Positions 46,010 through 57,545 of a DNA stretch of 64,000 nucleotides are shown here, in pieces. The notes under the pieces are model-generated. The model had not been told where the DNA came from. It was given only the letters and a program-made list of their open reading frames with translations, and searched no databases. Every line of letters starts with the position of its first letter. Within the stretch, counting starts at the first letter, position 1. Made by a program: the position numbers and the translations under genes. Location of the stretch: assembly GCA_037974665.1 (NCBI GenBank), contig CM075764.1, positions 89,894,825 through 89,958,824 on the forward strand, written 5' to 3'. This DNA comes from Ehretia macrophylla (Eukaryota; Streptophyta; Magnoliopsida; Boraginales; Ehretiaceae).

Positions 46010-48932
46010 AGTGAAGTGAGTTCAGAGTGAGGAACAATAATGATGGGCGAAGAAGAAGTGATATGAGAGTGGATGATGAGTAATTTTTTGGTCAGCGAGT
46101 TAGTTGTGAGTAAATGAGGCTGGAATCAAAAGGAGAAAGCGTTGCAGTGATGAGGGAAGAAAAAGGATGGTAATAAGGATGAGAGAATGACAGAGAAGGT
46201 TGCAGTGATGAGAGAAGATTTAGTAAGGAAGGCGAGGTAAGATACTTCAACATTATAAATTCTTTGCTATCATCTTGAATACTAAAAGGACCCTTTAAAT
46301 ATCAATAATCAAATCTTGGGGGCATCCAAAGTATGAGCTTTATTGCTTTAATCTTTCTCTTCACACGATGATTGATGAATAAATTTTTCATCTAATAAAT
46401 GCTCGAACTTCAGGTCGAGACACAATTTGATTCTCCAAAAATCTTCCATCATATGTCTGGTATAAATACACCATTTTCTTATGAGAACGCTTCAGGAGTC
46501 TCTCTTACATTAAAACCTCTAACATATGTTTCTCAATAGAAATACATAGGTTGTTGGGATATTAACATATCTTTTCATTTAATGATTTGTTCTAAGACAA
46601 TTATATCATATTCTTACAGAATACTTTCATCCATACAAAAATCTTTGTAATTTAATTGAATACATTTCCTCTGAGGTTTTATGCTTCAAGCATTCTCAGC
46701 CCTTCAATGGCTTTTACACAACGGGGTCTATAAGGATATATTATTACCACATTCATAAGACGCATATAAAATCTTTTCAAAAATTTTCAGGCTCATTAGA
46801 AATAAATATAATTTCATCCACCAGAAGAGAATATATCTCTTTATTATTTTAATTTCAAGGTGTAACCACATAGCGCACTAGTCTATTTCTTGCTTATGTT
46901 GTCCACTTTAAGCAGTTTAAGAGCTACCCAACTTATGATACATTTCTTGAACTTTATAAGCAATATGTGATTATTTTATTACACACCCTCTTAATCCCAT
47001 ACACAAAAGTGTATTGACCTCCATAGTCCAAAAACTTTACATATAATGAGAATTTGATTATGCCTGAATTGCGTTTTTCTATTTTGGCCAATCATTTCTT
47101 TGTTGACATTCTTGAAAAAATGAACTTTTTATTCAAGATCCTCACTTTTATTGATTAGATCAGTAACTACTGTATATTCAAATATTTGATTATGATCAAA
47201 TTCTATTTTCAATCCATTATTTTTCAGTAGTATATAACTGAGTAAGATTTCTTTGTTCTTAATATTTTAGATATGCACATCATATTTAGGTATCTGATAC
47301 TCTCTTGGTGTAAATTTTTTTCAGTTACATTTTTTACTTGTTTTTTGTGTCTTGATATCTTCAGGATATCAAACACTTTCAAGATACCAGCTTGCTTTAT
47401 TTTGCTCCTTTTTCTTTTGGAACCAATAGTTCTACCATGCTTCAGGCGTATAATATACTCATTTCAATAACATTACTTTGAAAAGAAGCACTTAAATTTG
47501 GTATTGTGACTCAGTCACTTTTAAATCTGAATGCATCTTTGCAATTTCTTTGCAAATAAATATTTTTTTAAACTTTCAGTTCATATTGATTGTGCGAGGA
47601 TCAATATTTTGATGCATTGCATAACAATTCTCATTGGTCCAGCTTTTATTTTTCTCCCTTGATGCTAGAATCTTTATTTCAACAATTAGAAAAAATACTA
47701 TAAAAACAACTTCAGTCAATGATTAAAAATATTCAATAATTGACGAATATTTAAATAGAAGTTCCCAATCTCTTTGTAAACTCATCTTATTGTGTTGTGG
47801 TGAAGGACTGTAACATATATAGCACACTCATATTTTCTAAGATGAGATATTTTATATCTTGACCAATGGGGAGTATTTATATAAGAAGTTGGACTTGCTA
47901 GAATTAGTGCTAACACATGTAATATAATATGTCCCAAAGCAAAACTAGGCAACCTTATAAACATTGGACTAGTACTTCGCTGCAAGCGATTAGTAAAAGA
48001 TTATGTCAAACTCATATATATCCCCTTGAATTTATCTTATTCAATATCAAGTTATTTAGGGATTGCCTAATAATTATTTTTCTTTGGGAACAAGCAACAC
48101 ATAAAAATTCATTTGTAAAAGAATCATCTGATTCTTTAATGGGTGTTTATTTAAATTTTCAAGAACTTTCTCATCATTATCACACCCATATGACCTACCA
48201 GTCATGCCAAAGAACAAATAGTTCTTAGATCAAATAACTTATGGTCATTCAAAGTATTGGATTATGTCAAATTTATATATAATATAATCCAATCTAGAAG
48301 ATAGAGTTGGTAATTTTTTCATTGTAGACTTTTTGCCAGAGATAAGCGACATAATATAGAGATATTCTCCATTTCTTTCACATGTGGTCTTAATATGAGA
48401 ACCATTAAAATATATATTTCTAAAATATAATAGACTGCTCTATGATCTAATAGAATACAAATCATTACTTATTTTCAGTTATATCTATTTAGGAAACATA
48501 ATATACGTTTTTGAAAACCTTCAACAGTTCACTGAAGTTCTTCAATAACCTTCAATTGAATGTTCAGTAAATCCATATTTTTAAAAAAAAAAGGAATAAT
48601 AAATAAAGTGGCATATATACAAATATTAAATTCTTGCAACATGATACTTCGAGATAAACTCTAATTCATAGTAAGGGAAAATATAAATTATTAAAGTAAA
48701 AAATAACATTATAGTAATTGCCACTATATGAATGCTCTTGATCATCTTAAGAGTAGAACGAATGTCTAAAAGTTAGTGTATATGTGAATACTAGTATCAT
48801 TCTAATTTAAATTACACCATAAGAATGATAAAAACGTCAATAGATAGTGTACTTACACACAATATGTAAGACATAATCATATATCTTTGATTGCACAATG
48901 CATACGTTAAACCACTAAAAGCTTATATGCAC

Positions 48933-49062
48933 GCATCATATATTATAATAAATCAAATATCATATATAGTAGGACAAAGTTAAATAACTTATATATCCAT
49001 GCATCATATATTATAATAAATCAAGCATCATATATAGTGGGACAAAGTTAAATAACTTATAT
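48933..49062. repeat. 68-bp tandem duplication
   Basis: Two adjacent copies starting GCATCATATATTATAATAAA and ending AATAACTTATAT, with a few differences, inside the decayed Copia. Confidence 0.9.
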
Positions 49063-49901
49063 TGTATGTGCTAAAAACACAATGCAAGTATACTAATTTT
49101 TTATTTTAATGTCAACCTATATAATGAATTATTACTCATCTTCAGAAGACATGTAATTAAAGAATACATCTACCTAAGTGCAAGAGTCAACTTTTCAATT
49201 TTATTCATTGTATTCAAATAAGTTTTCCATTTATATTTTAACATCAAATTTTTAAAATTTGATATATCTCATTTATATATGAATATAACCAAGTATATCC
49301 AAAATAAAACCATTCAAGTATTACATAATAATTGTACTTCAAATTTTTTTCCCAATAGGCAATTTCTTGTGAGGAACAGTTATACTTAATAAAGTTCAAC
49401 CAACATAAGAAGTACATATATTTCATACATGAACACTAACAAAAACTGATTTAATTGCAATGTCTGCATTATCTACATGTTCATAACATGATGTAATTGC
49501 TCTACACATTATTTTTTGGTGTTGAGATCTCAATTTTCAATCCTTCTCGAAGCTAGAAAATTTTAATAATTTTATAACATACGTGAATGAGAAAGTATAG
49601 AATATAAAAAAATACTTTTACTTTATAGAGTTAAGATTTGCTAAGTAGAAGCAACATCTAAAAGCCAAAAATAAAAATAGTGACGGTGGACCATCACATG
49701 CTATAGAGTCTACATGTACAAAAGTATCTAACTAATAAAACATTAATCAATTAAACTATTCATGCAAATCTTGCTATTCTAAAAGTTGATGATATTAAGA
49801 AAAGATAGCATAATTACTGAAAATTTGGTAAACATTAACAAGATATTTAGATATATGATAAGTATATGTCTAATATCTTTTCAAGTCACATTGTTAGCAA
49901 T

Positions 49902-49918
49902 TTTTTTTTTTTTGGTCA
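49902..49918 (-). mobile_element. Very short poly(A) insertion (17 bp)
   Basis: On the minus strand about TGACC plus 12 A, between exact 14-bp copies of ACATTGTTAGCAAT (49888-49901 and 49919-49932). It lies inside the decayed Copia, so it is younger. Confidence 0.8.
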
Positions 49919-50445
49919 ACATTGTTAGCAATCATTAAGATTTCTTTTGTAAATCATTCATTTCTCTTTTCATGTCTCTCTTGATTATTTTCAGGCTTTC
50001 TAAAATTTTAGTTGTTTATGTTCATTATAATATCTATAGTTATTATAATCACCATTATAGTCACAATCACGTCCATGATAATATGATAATATACCATTTA
50101 TTTCAGGGAATGGTTATAAACCAATTGGCATAATTGATGATGTTTCATCAAAGTTTATTATTTCGCTCAGATGATGTGATAACAACCCCAAAATATTTTT
50201 TTCAAAGCTATAATCTCAATATTGTTAATGTAGGAGAATATTCAAGGCATAAAAAGTATAATATACTTCTTTCCAACATATCTTCCACTTTAATATTACT
50301 TCTGCATAATTTTAGTTGAGAAGTAATTCAAATATTGCTGAATCATGCTAGCTTTAAAAATTCTGCAATTGCAGATAAATTTATTAATAACGAGTTTTTA
50401 GAAGATCACTGTCTTGTCATGATCATATATTTCTTTTCAAATTTT

Positions 50446-50502
<57 letters not shown>
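50446..50502. repeat. (TA)n microsatellite, about 28 units
   Basis: An uninterrupted AT dinucleotide run within the decayed Copia Gag region. Confidence 0.95.
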
Positions 50503-50504
<2 letters not shown>

Positions 50505-50670
50505 TTCATCTAGGATCTAGGATATTTAGGCTTTTAGTTTTCATAGAGATAATGATGAAATAATATCATTATTTTATCACAATCCTTTAGGAATGAGTGA
50601 TTTCCTTCTTTAAATTATTTCTTCAAAATTTTATCTATATGGATTTTAACCTCTAGAGTTTATGAATAAG

Positions 50671-50724
50671 TATTATTGTCTGATATATCAAAAGCTATGT
50701 ATTATTGTCTGATATATCAAAAGC
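50671..50724. repeat. 29-bp tandem duplication in Copia Gag
   Basis: TATTATTGTCTGATATATCA plus AAAGC occurs at 50671-50695 and 50700-50724. It duplicates the codons for FDISDNN. Confidence 0.9.
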
Positions 50725-51304
50725 GACGAACTTCAGGTGCGTGACCATATGGATGAAAATATAAACTTTTCAGACAAATTGTTATTGTTTAATATATTAG
50801 AACCATGAATTTCTAGTTCGTGAGATTTGACATCATGAAATATATACATTTCAAAATAAAATTGACAAAGGAATAAAAGAAAGTTTACTGAAAGTCACGA
50901 TATGCAATATCCTTAAGTTGTTAGTAATATTTTTTCCTCCGACTTTCATATTTGTCTCTTCTTACCTATAAGATTGACAGAGACTAATTGTGCTCAAAAC
51001 GTGTTATGGAACTAGAGAAAAAGTAGAAGAGATAATAAAAGTAAAAAGAAAGAAGAACTTATATTGATTTTTCATGGTATTACTTTACAGTGCAAAGAGT
51101 CTTATTTAGAGCCAAAATATAAAAGAAGTTGCATACTGTTAGATTTTATATGAATTCAACATATAGCTTAAATAAATATTATCTTAGTGAGCAATAGATA
51201 ATTACGAATCATAATATGTATTGGGGATGAATATCCATAAATCTAAATAATTACATAACATAAAAGATTTTTTCCCAAGAGATTTGAATTCTTATTCAAG
51301 TGCA

Positions 51305-51312
51305 TATAAATA
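51305..51312 (+). promoter_or_regulatory. Candidate TATA box of the TIC22-like gene
   Basis: TATAAATA lies about 240 bp before the ATG, followed by a C/T-rich leader (51465-51490). It lies beside the decayed Copia LTR end. Placement is by consensus only. Confidence 0.3.
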
Positions 51313-51550
51313 AAGAAAAAAGAATAACTAATTTGGAAGCAGGTAAGAGCAAAAATAAAATAAATAAATAAATAAGAGAATAATCCATTGCCATTTTGAT
51401 TTTCCTTTAACTTTTGTCAAGGAATAATCCATTGCCCAAAACGGCAAAACCTCACTCTTCTCCTCCTTTCCACACCGTTCCCCCCCATAAACCCCCAAAG
51501 GCCAAACCCCTTGCCCCAAAAGAAAGAAAACACACAACCACACGCGCAAT

Positions 51551-54500
51551 ATGAGTTTCTTCTTCAAACCCAAACACTCGTCAGCACCGCCACCACGACC
51601 ACGACCACGACCACCACTACCACCACCACCACCACAACTCCTACTCCAACAAGCCTTCTCCTCCCTCCAAACCCACCTCTCAAACTTCCTCCAACACCAT
51701 AATATCCCTTCCTTTAATCCCATCCCCACCTTTGCTAGAATCTCCAATACCATCACCAACAATAATGATACCACATTAATTACCAGTAATAGTAATAATA
51801 ACACTAGTAAAAATAATCTTTCCATGTCTACAGAGGCCGTAGAGGAGCGCTTAACTGGTGTCCCTGTGTATGCACTAAGCAATGCTGCGCAAGAATTCGT
51901 CCTCGTTTCGGGCGTAAATACCCAAAAAAATCTTGGGTTGTTTTGCTTTAGTGAAGCAGATGCTCGAGCTCTTCTTCAACAGATGCAGTCTATGGAGCCA
52001 TCTATGCAAAATGGCTCTCAAGTTGTTCCTGTGGCTCTCAATAAGGTAAAAAAAATGACATTTTTTGTTCATTGCATTGGTTACGATTGAATTCATATAT
52101 AGTTTGTGGAATTGAATTGTTTTTGGCCTAGTTATGTGATTTTTCTAGTGTTGAAGTTTAAAGGGTGTGTGGTGTTGCAGGTTTTTCAGTTGAAAGTTGA
52201 TGGGGTGGCGTTTCGGTTGATACCCGAGGCATCCCAAGTAAAGAATGCGCTAAAGGTGAGAGATATTGTGTAATGAGATTTTAATCCTTTGTTGGTCTTA
52301 CTTGTTTGTTGTGTAGACTGTGGAGTAGAGAAATAATTTATTTGTGCTCCATAAATGGCTAATCTGAAGTAATTGATAAGTGTTTTACATATAAAAATGT
52401 GAATTTTAATCACGATTTAAATCAGAACTTCTGAACTGGTGCATTTGGTGGTAACTCCTGTCAATGGTTGGTTAGAGGTATCCATTCTTTATAGTTTGAA
52501 AGTGTACTTGAGAATGAAAGAAAGGTTTATGAGGAACATATATTCTGCCTTATATACTTCTCAAAAAAAAAAAAATTCTGCCTTATATTGACGTGACATG
52601 TTCACGTCTTTATAGATTGTATGCTGGTTTTTAAAGATATTTGTTTTTGCTTGCGTGAGTTGCTCTACCATTGGTGTGCATGTTATCAAATTAATATTTA
52701 TTGTTCCTCCTTCTGTAGGAAAGAAAAAAGCTTGGAATTCCTGATGAGAGCTTTGCTGGTGTTCCAGTTTTTGGGGTAATTTCTCCAACAACCCCGTCCC
52801 AAAAAAAAAAAAAAAGAAAGAAAACAAGAAACAACAAAGTTATAAAATGTATAAAAATGTGTTTCCAGATATTTGTATGGTTCATGACACTAGAATAGAC
52901 ACGTTAGTATTAGGCATGTTCTGTACCTTTGCAGGAAGAATATGTTGGCTCCATAATCCATCAATTATACTTTTGACAATGAAAATTAGACCACATTCAT
53001 ATCTTAACATATTTGCCAGACTGTCATATGTTTGATTCATTTGTAGGTGGAAACTGGAAAGAGGAAATTCCTGGAACTAAAATTTCCTTGTCTAACAACT
53101 TTATCTTCTCACCATTGTAAATTATACGACCTGTTCTGTTTTACAATTGATGTATGCTTATTTGGTGTTTCAGCATTATCACCTTGGCATGATATTAAGC
53201 TAGACGCATTATGTACATTGTATTATTCACTGAATATTTTGTTGTCTTGACATTTGCTATTGACTATTGATGGTTGAAGTCTTATATCTCTCTGAACACC
53301 AAGCTATAATTTTTCTGAAACTACTCAGTTGCATACTGCCTTCTCTTCAATGTCATTTTAACAAGACTTTTTCTCTCATTAAAATGTAATTGTCAGTGGA
53401 ACCTTTTTCACAGCCGCATTGTTATCTGGAACTTATACTGCAACTGCCACAGGTTAAGAATGAAACTCTCACTCTAGATATTTGTGGTTTTAGGGAAAAA
53501 TGGGTTACCTTTATATTTCAGAATCTGGACAGTCGATTGGAGGTTTTTGTTTTCTGAATTACAACTGTCCATTTTGAGCTTCATGTCAACGAGACCATGC
53601 ACCTTCTCCTCCCTACTTCTCCTGAACTCTACGAGTATGGTCCCATGGATACAATTTGTTTGTGAAAAAATTTCAAATTTTTCTTAGAGATTGTTAACAT
53701 ATTAACATCGCTCACCCTTCCTCTCAGAGAGAGGAGAAGGGGAACATGGGTGGCATTGGAAGCAGTGTTAAAAGTAGTTGTGTATGTGGCCTCTTTGCAC
53801 GCAGCCCGAACCTTTTAATGTGTTTTATAGATCAATTAGTTGGTAGTTTGGGGTTTTAGACCAAAACCCACCTTTTTGCCTTAAGAAGCAGTGTACTGGG
53901 TTAATGAGTTGATCCTGTATAGCTAAAAACTTTGATTACAATGACTTGTCGCTTGAATTCCTGCTGGTTCTCATCTCTTCTAAGTATTTATATGGCATCT
54001 TTACCATCTTGATTAATACCTGTTGCAGTCCAAGAGCTTGGTCCTTAGGAGCCAAAACAAAAGATACCGACCCGTTTTCTTCAGGAAGGTTAGTTAAGAA
54101 GCCATTCACTACTCTTGCTTTCTGCTTCTGTTGAGCATTATGCTTACCCTCCTTTCTTTTGCATGCTTGTGAATTTTGTAGGAAGACTTGGAGAAGTCCC
54201 TCATGAGAGCTTCTCGTCAGCAGAAGCGAATGAATCCTGCTTTCAGAGAGGGAGATATCCAGGTAAGTTTCTGATCACAATCACCGATGCTGATTGTGAA
54301 CACGATCCTTTGTTAGTAGAATTATGTCATGAAACTAATTTTGTATGATTCAACAGGTTGCTGTTTTGGAGGACATAATTCAAGGGATGAAGGTGAGATA
54401 CCCATGCATGTTTGAATTTCTCCCATATTTATTTGATTTTCATGTTATTACTATACCTAGTAATAGCTGAAGGAGGAACACACTTTTCAGGCCTTAATAC

Positions 54501-55773
54501 GCACATTGAACAAAACATGACTAGCATGTTCTATGTACTTCTGGATAGATGACTACATATGCTAATATTAATGATACAAGTGAAACTACATAATTCTATA
54601 CATTAATGTTGTTGATATTTACATCATTCTTATTGTTAAAAAGTTTAAGGTACCATTATGTCTTATATTCTAGTGTTGTGGTTTTCAAACTTTTGTTCAA
54701 GTAAAGAGTTGTTGTGTAACTAATATTTTTCAACATTCATCTATTGTTATGTTATGCATTCATCTATTTATCAAATCATGTTACAGTTGGAATGACTATT
54801 TGTTGTCTATGAAACTTACAAAGACCAACTAGAATGAAGATTCTGGAGTCTAACATTCATTGACACGGACAGAATTAACAAATAACTCTTATCCAGTCTA
54901 GGGAAAAGGGTGCTATCAAATTTGTTCTGCTCATATAGTTGCTCTAGAGACTTTCAGGGTCTTCTTGCCTTCACATTTGGATCTACAAGCTAATCTAGTG
55001 CAGGTTAAATCTGCTAATTCCATTCTTGAGAGAAATAATCTAATTCAGAAAGTGAGAGTTTTTAATATATGCTACATAAGAGTCAAGTATCATGTATTGC
55101 ATTACGGCTAGCAACATGTGATACACATGTCATAGCCATTTGCGTCCATAGACTTTCTCCAGAGTCCAGTATAATTTTTCACAGTTGAATATATATATGC
55201 AGGTGTTGATATTAAGAGGGAGGAGGGGGGTTAAATTTGGTTAACTTGTTTCTTGTTGCAGCTAGGTCGAAAAATCGTATTTATACTTGTGTTAAATTTA
55301 CGTAATAGGGAAATAATTAAACTTCTTCGGAAGATTTCAAATTTATTTTTTTGTTTCAGCTATCCAATAAAAGAGAAAAATAGTCTTCCAAATACTAGAA
55401 GGTTCTGGGAGGTTATATTTGAATAAAAAAGATGCTGAAAAAGCTTCGCAAAATGTATAAAGATAAATTCTATCTAGCTGCTTGAACAATAAATGTCTTT
55501 GTCTTTAGAAAATTCTTATAAAAGTAAAATCAATTAGCATACTCAGCGACACTCATTGTGGCTATTCTGTTCGAATGAAGAACTTGTTACAATGGTTTAG
55601 TAATTAGTGTCAATACTTTAGGCTTATGTTATGCATGAACTTCAATTCTCCAGCAGAATAGCAAAATTACAAAACCAAAACCTTTGCAGGATAATTCAAC
55701 GTCACAGTGGGATGATGTGGTTTTCATCCCTCCTGGTTTAGATGTTTCAACTGATCCCTCCCAGGCCCAGTAA
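51551..55773 (+). CDS. TIC22L: TIC22-like chloroplast protein import component
   Basis: Seven exons, 51551-52045, 52181-52255, 52719-52775, 54029-54088, 54182-54262, 54357-54392 and 55690-55773, all joined in phase 0 at GT-AG borders, give 295 residues. The Tic22 family acts in the chloroplast intermembrane space as a chaperone-like link in preprotein import. Family segments are RLTGVPVYALSNAAQEFVL (about residues 99-117), GLFCFSEADARALLQQM, VFQLKVDGVAFRLIPEA, KLGIPDESFAGVPVFG, RYRPVFFRKEDLEKSL, NPAFREGDIQVAVLEDII and WDDVVFIPPG near the end. The N-terminus is a proline/arginine repeat (PPPRPRPRPPLPPPPP, residues 13-28) encoded by CCA/CGA triplets, then an Asn/Ser-rich stretch. It resembles the TIC22-like (TIC22-III) branch in its targeting region. 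Symbol by family. Confidence 0.93.
52556..52574 (+). mobile_element. Very short poly(A) insertion (19 bp) in TIC22-like intron 2
   Basis: ACTTCTC followed by 12 A, between exact 14-bp copies of ATTCTGCCTTATAT (52542-52555 and 52575-52588). Confidence 0.85.
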
Positions 55774-57100
55774 CAGGGAAGCAGCAACTTGCAAGGTGAT
55801 TATTTCCTAGCCTATGGTGCTGCCTTTATAATGATATTCCCCGAAAATGATGCAGCATCTCTTCTTGACTCTCGTCCCTCTAAATCAATTCTTCACTCAG
55901 CGGCAGTCTCAATATTGTTTGCGACATTGCATGTAGTAATGACCTGAAGATAGGGTACGTAAAGTAAAGAAAGATTCTCTATGGAACTCCTATAGATGAA
56001 TCTGTAAAGTACGAGAAACATTTGAGATTATGGATTACTATTACTATTACTATTGCTATTACTACATTTCTGTGGTTTGAAAATTGTTTGCACATGCACG
56101 ATTGTCATACTATATTGAAAGGAGAATATAACAGAAAATCTCTGTTGGTCTACTTACTGCTCTTCGTATGATTGATTGTCCATAACATAATGCGGCTGAG
56201 GACAAAGTGTTTTGTTGATAAAAAATTGATTATGCAGTCATCGGGGGTATCACTTGTAGAAGAACTTCATTTTTTTGCTGTAAAAAGAAAGAAAAGATAA
56301 AGATACAGCTGAATGTCTGATGATTGTTGCTATGTCTATTTTCTATTTATATTTTTTAACGTTGATAGCGAGGCACTTCACTCTTTACATGATTTTTGTT
56401 TTGCTGGGTCAGCGAGTAAATTCATTTCATTCCATTATCTCAAATCAATTTACAACAGTGTACAATTGTGTCTCAAACAAACAAAAACTTGAAACAACTA
56501 TAGAATAACACTAAGGTTCCAATGTTCGGATAGCTCCTTATTTCTTCGATTTTTACTAGCTTTCTTTTTCCGAAAGCATCTTCCATTCTTTACATGATTT
56601 AAAACAATCTACATCATAAGTCGATCTGATTTGAATGTTAATAGCTTTCACTCTGATTCTTTGCAGGGTACAGAAGCATGTCACAAATAAGTTAAGAGAT
56701 TTCGACTAGACTCGATGATGTCTTGAAAGGGACGGGCCGTGCGACCCTTTAATACACATTATGTGGAGCTCACTTTTATCTCATGATTGAGTAGAAGAAT
56801 TTTCGTCTTGAAATAGATATGATGTGCGAGGTGGCATCAATTGTACACTGTTAATAGAGATGAAAATCACAACCACGTTCAATTAGGAAATAGAGTTAGT
56901 AATCAAGTTTCTAAGGTCATCCACTGGAATATTTCTTGTGATTGACTTGGTGAACCAAGAAGTTTCTCAAAGTTACACCACATATTTAGACTTAATTTTC
57001 CTTTATATGCATTTGAATTGACAAATGACAATTCATGGAAAATGTGATCTACAATGGCTAGATATAATTTTACATATAAAAGAAAATAGCTAAAGGTTTC
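55774..57100. other. TIC22-like 3' UTR and spacer
   Basis: It presumably starts with the 3' UTR. TTCTTTGCAG near 56660 could be an acceptor of an untranslated exon. No other gene is recognised. Confidence 0.4.
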
Positions 57101-57545
57101 GGCTCCGTTTGTTTGCTGTAAAATATTTTACCGGAAAATATTTTTTGGATTTTACGGTGTTTGGTAACACTGAAAAATTGGTCAACCGTAAAATGTTTTA
57201 TAGTAAAAAATTGCGGCTGTTTTTTCTTAATTTTACGGTGTTTGGTAACACCGAAAAATTAGTCAATCGTAAAATATTTTCCGGTCAACAATTGCTGCTA
57301 GTACAAAATTATGTAAAATGTTTTCATGTCCTTTGGGATAAGAAAATATTTTACCGAACTTACTGTACATCCAAACACCAGAAAATATTTTTTAGTATTC
57401 TATTTTCCAGTAAAATATTTTCCCTCAATAAGTTATTCTACGGCAAACAAATGGAGTCATGTAAAATATTTTATTTTCCAAGAAAATACTTTCTACAAAA
57501 AATATTTTACACAAGCAAGTTATTTTAGAGCAAACAAACAGAGCC
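57101..57545. mobile_element. Tourist-like (PIF/Harbinger) MITE, copy 2, TSD TTC
   Basis: 445 bp with ends GGCTCCGTTTGTTTGC and, in reverse complement, GGCTCTGTTTGTTTGC, flanked by TTC at 57098-57100 and 57546-57548. Collinear with the 446-bp copy at 14394 (shared ACGGTGTTTGGTAACAC-like and AAAATATTTT blocks). Confidence 0.88.

Larger units (their letters stand above)
40262..46233 (-). mobile_element. Full-length L1-type LINE with RNase H, 11-bp TSD
   Basis: The minus-strand element runs from a 5' leader (46233) through ORF1 and ORF2 to a 3' UTR ending ATTTCATTTG plus A7 and (TA)n. The target duplication GAGGTAAGATA lies at 40251-40261 and 46234-46244, exactly at the element ends. Length is about 5.97 kb, full-length for plant L1 with RNase H. 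Both ORFs are broken by stops and frameshifts. It landed inside the RT/RNase H region of an older Copia. Confidence 0.93.
40142..51290 (-). mobile_element. Deeply decayed Ty1/copia element, split by a LINE
   Basis: On the minus strand from right to left I see an LTR/PBS-like end (about 51010-51290), Gag (KFVAFDISDNN near 50740, then DHDKTVIF and SEYNS-like words near 50400-50150), the integrase end (ISHLRKYECAIYV, 47985-47782), a linker (ECQQRNDWPK-stop-KNAIQA near 47080), and RT (YMRLMNVV, CKNMI-stop-LS, KLCLDLKFEHLLDEKFIHQS) to 46245. Reading resumes left of the LINE at 40250 with YL-stop-IG and LLARY. Stops and frameshifts are everywhere. Only domain order and motifs survive. Confidence 0.75.
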
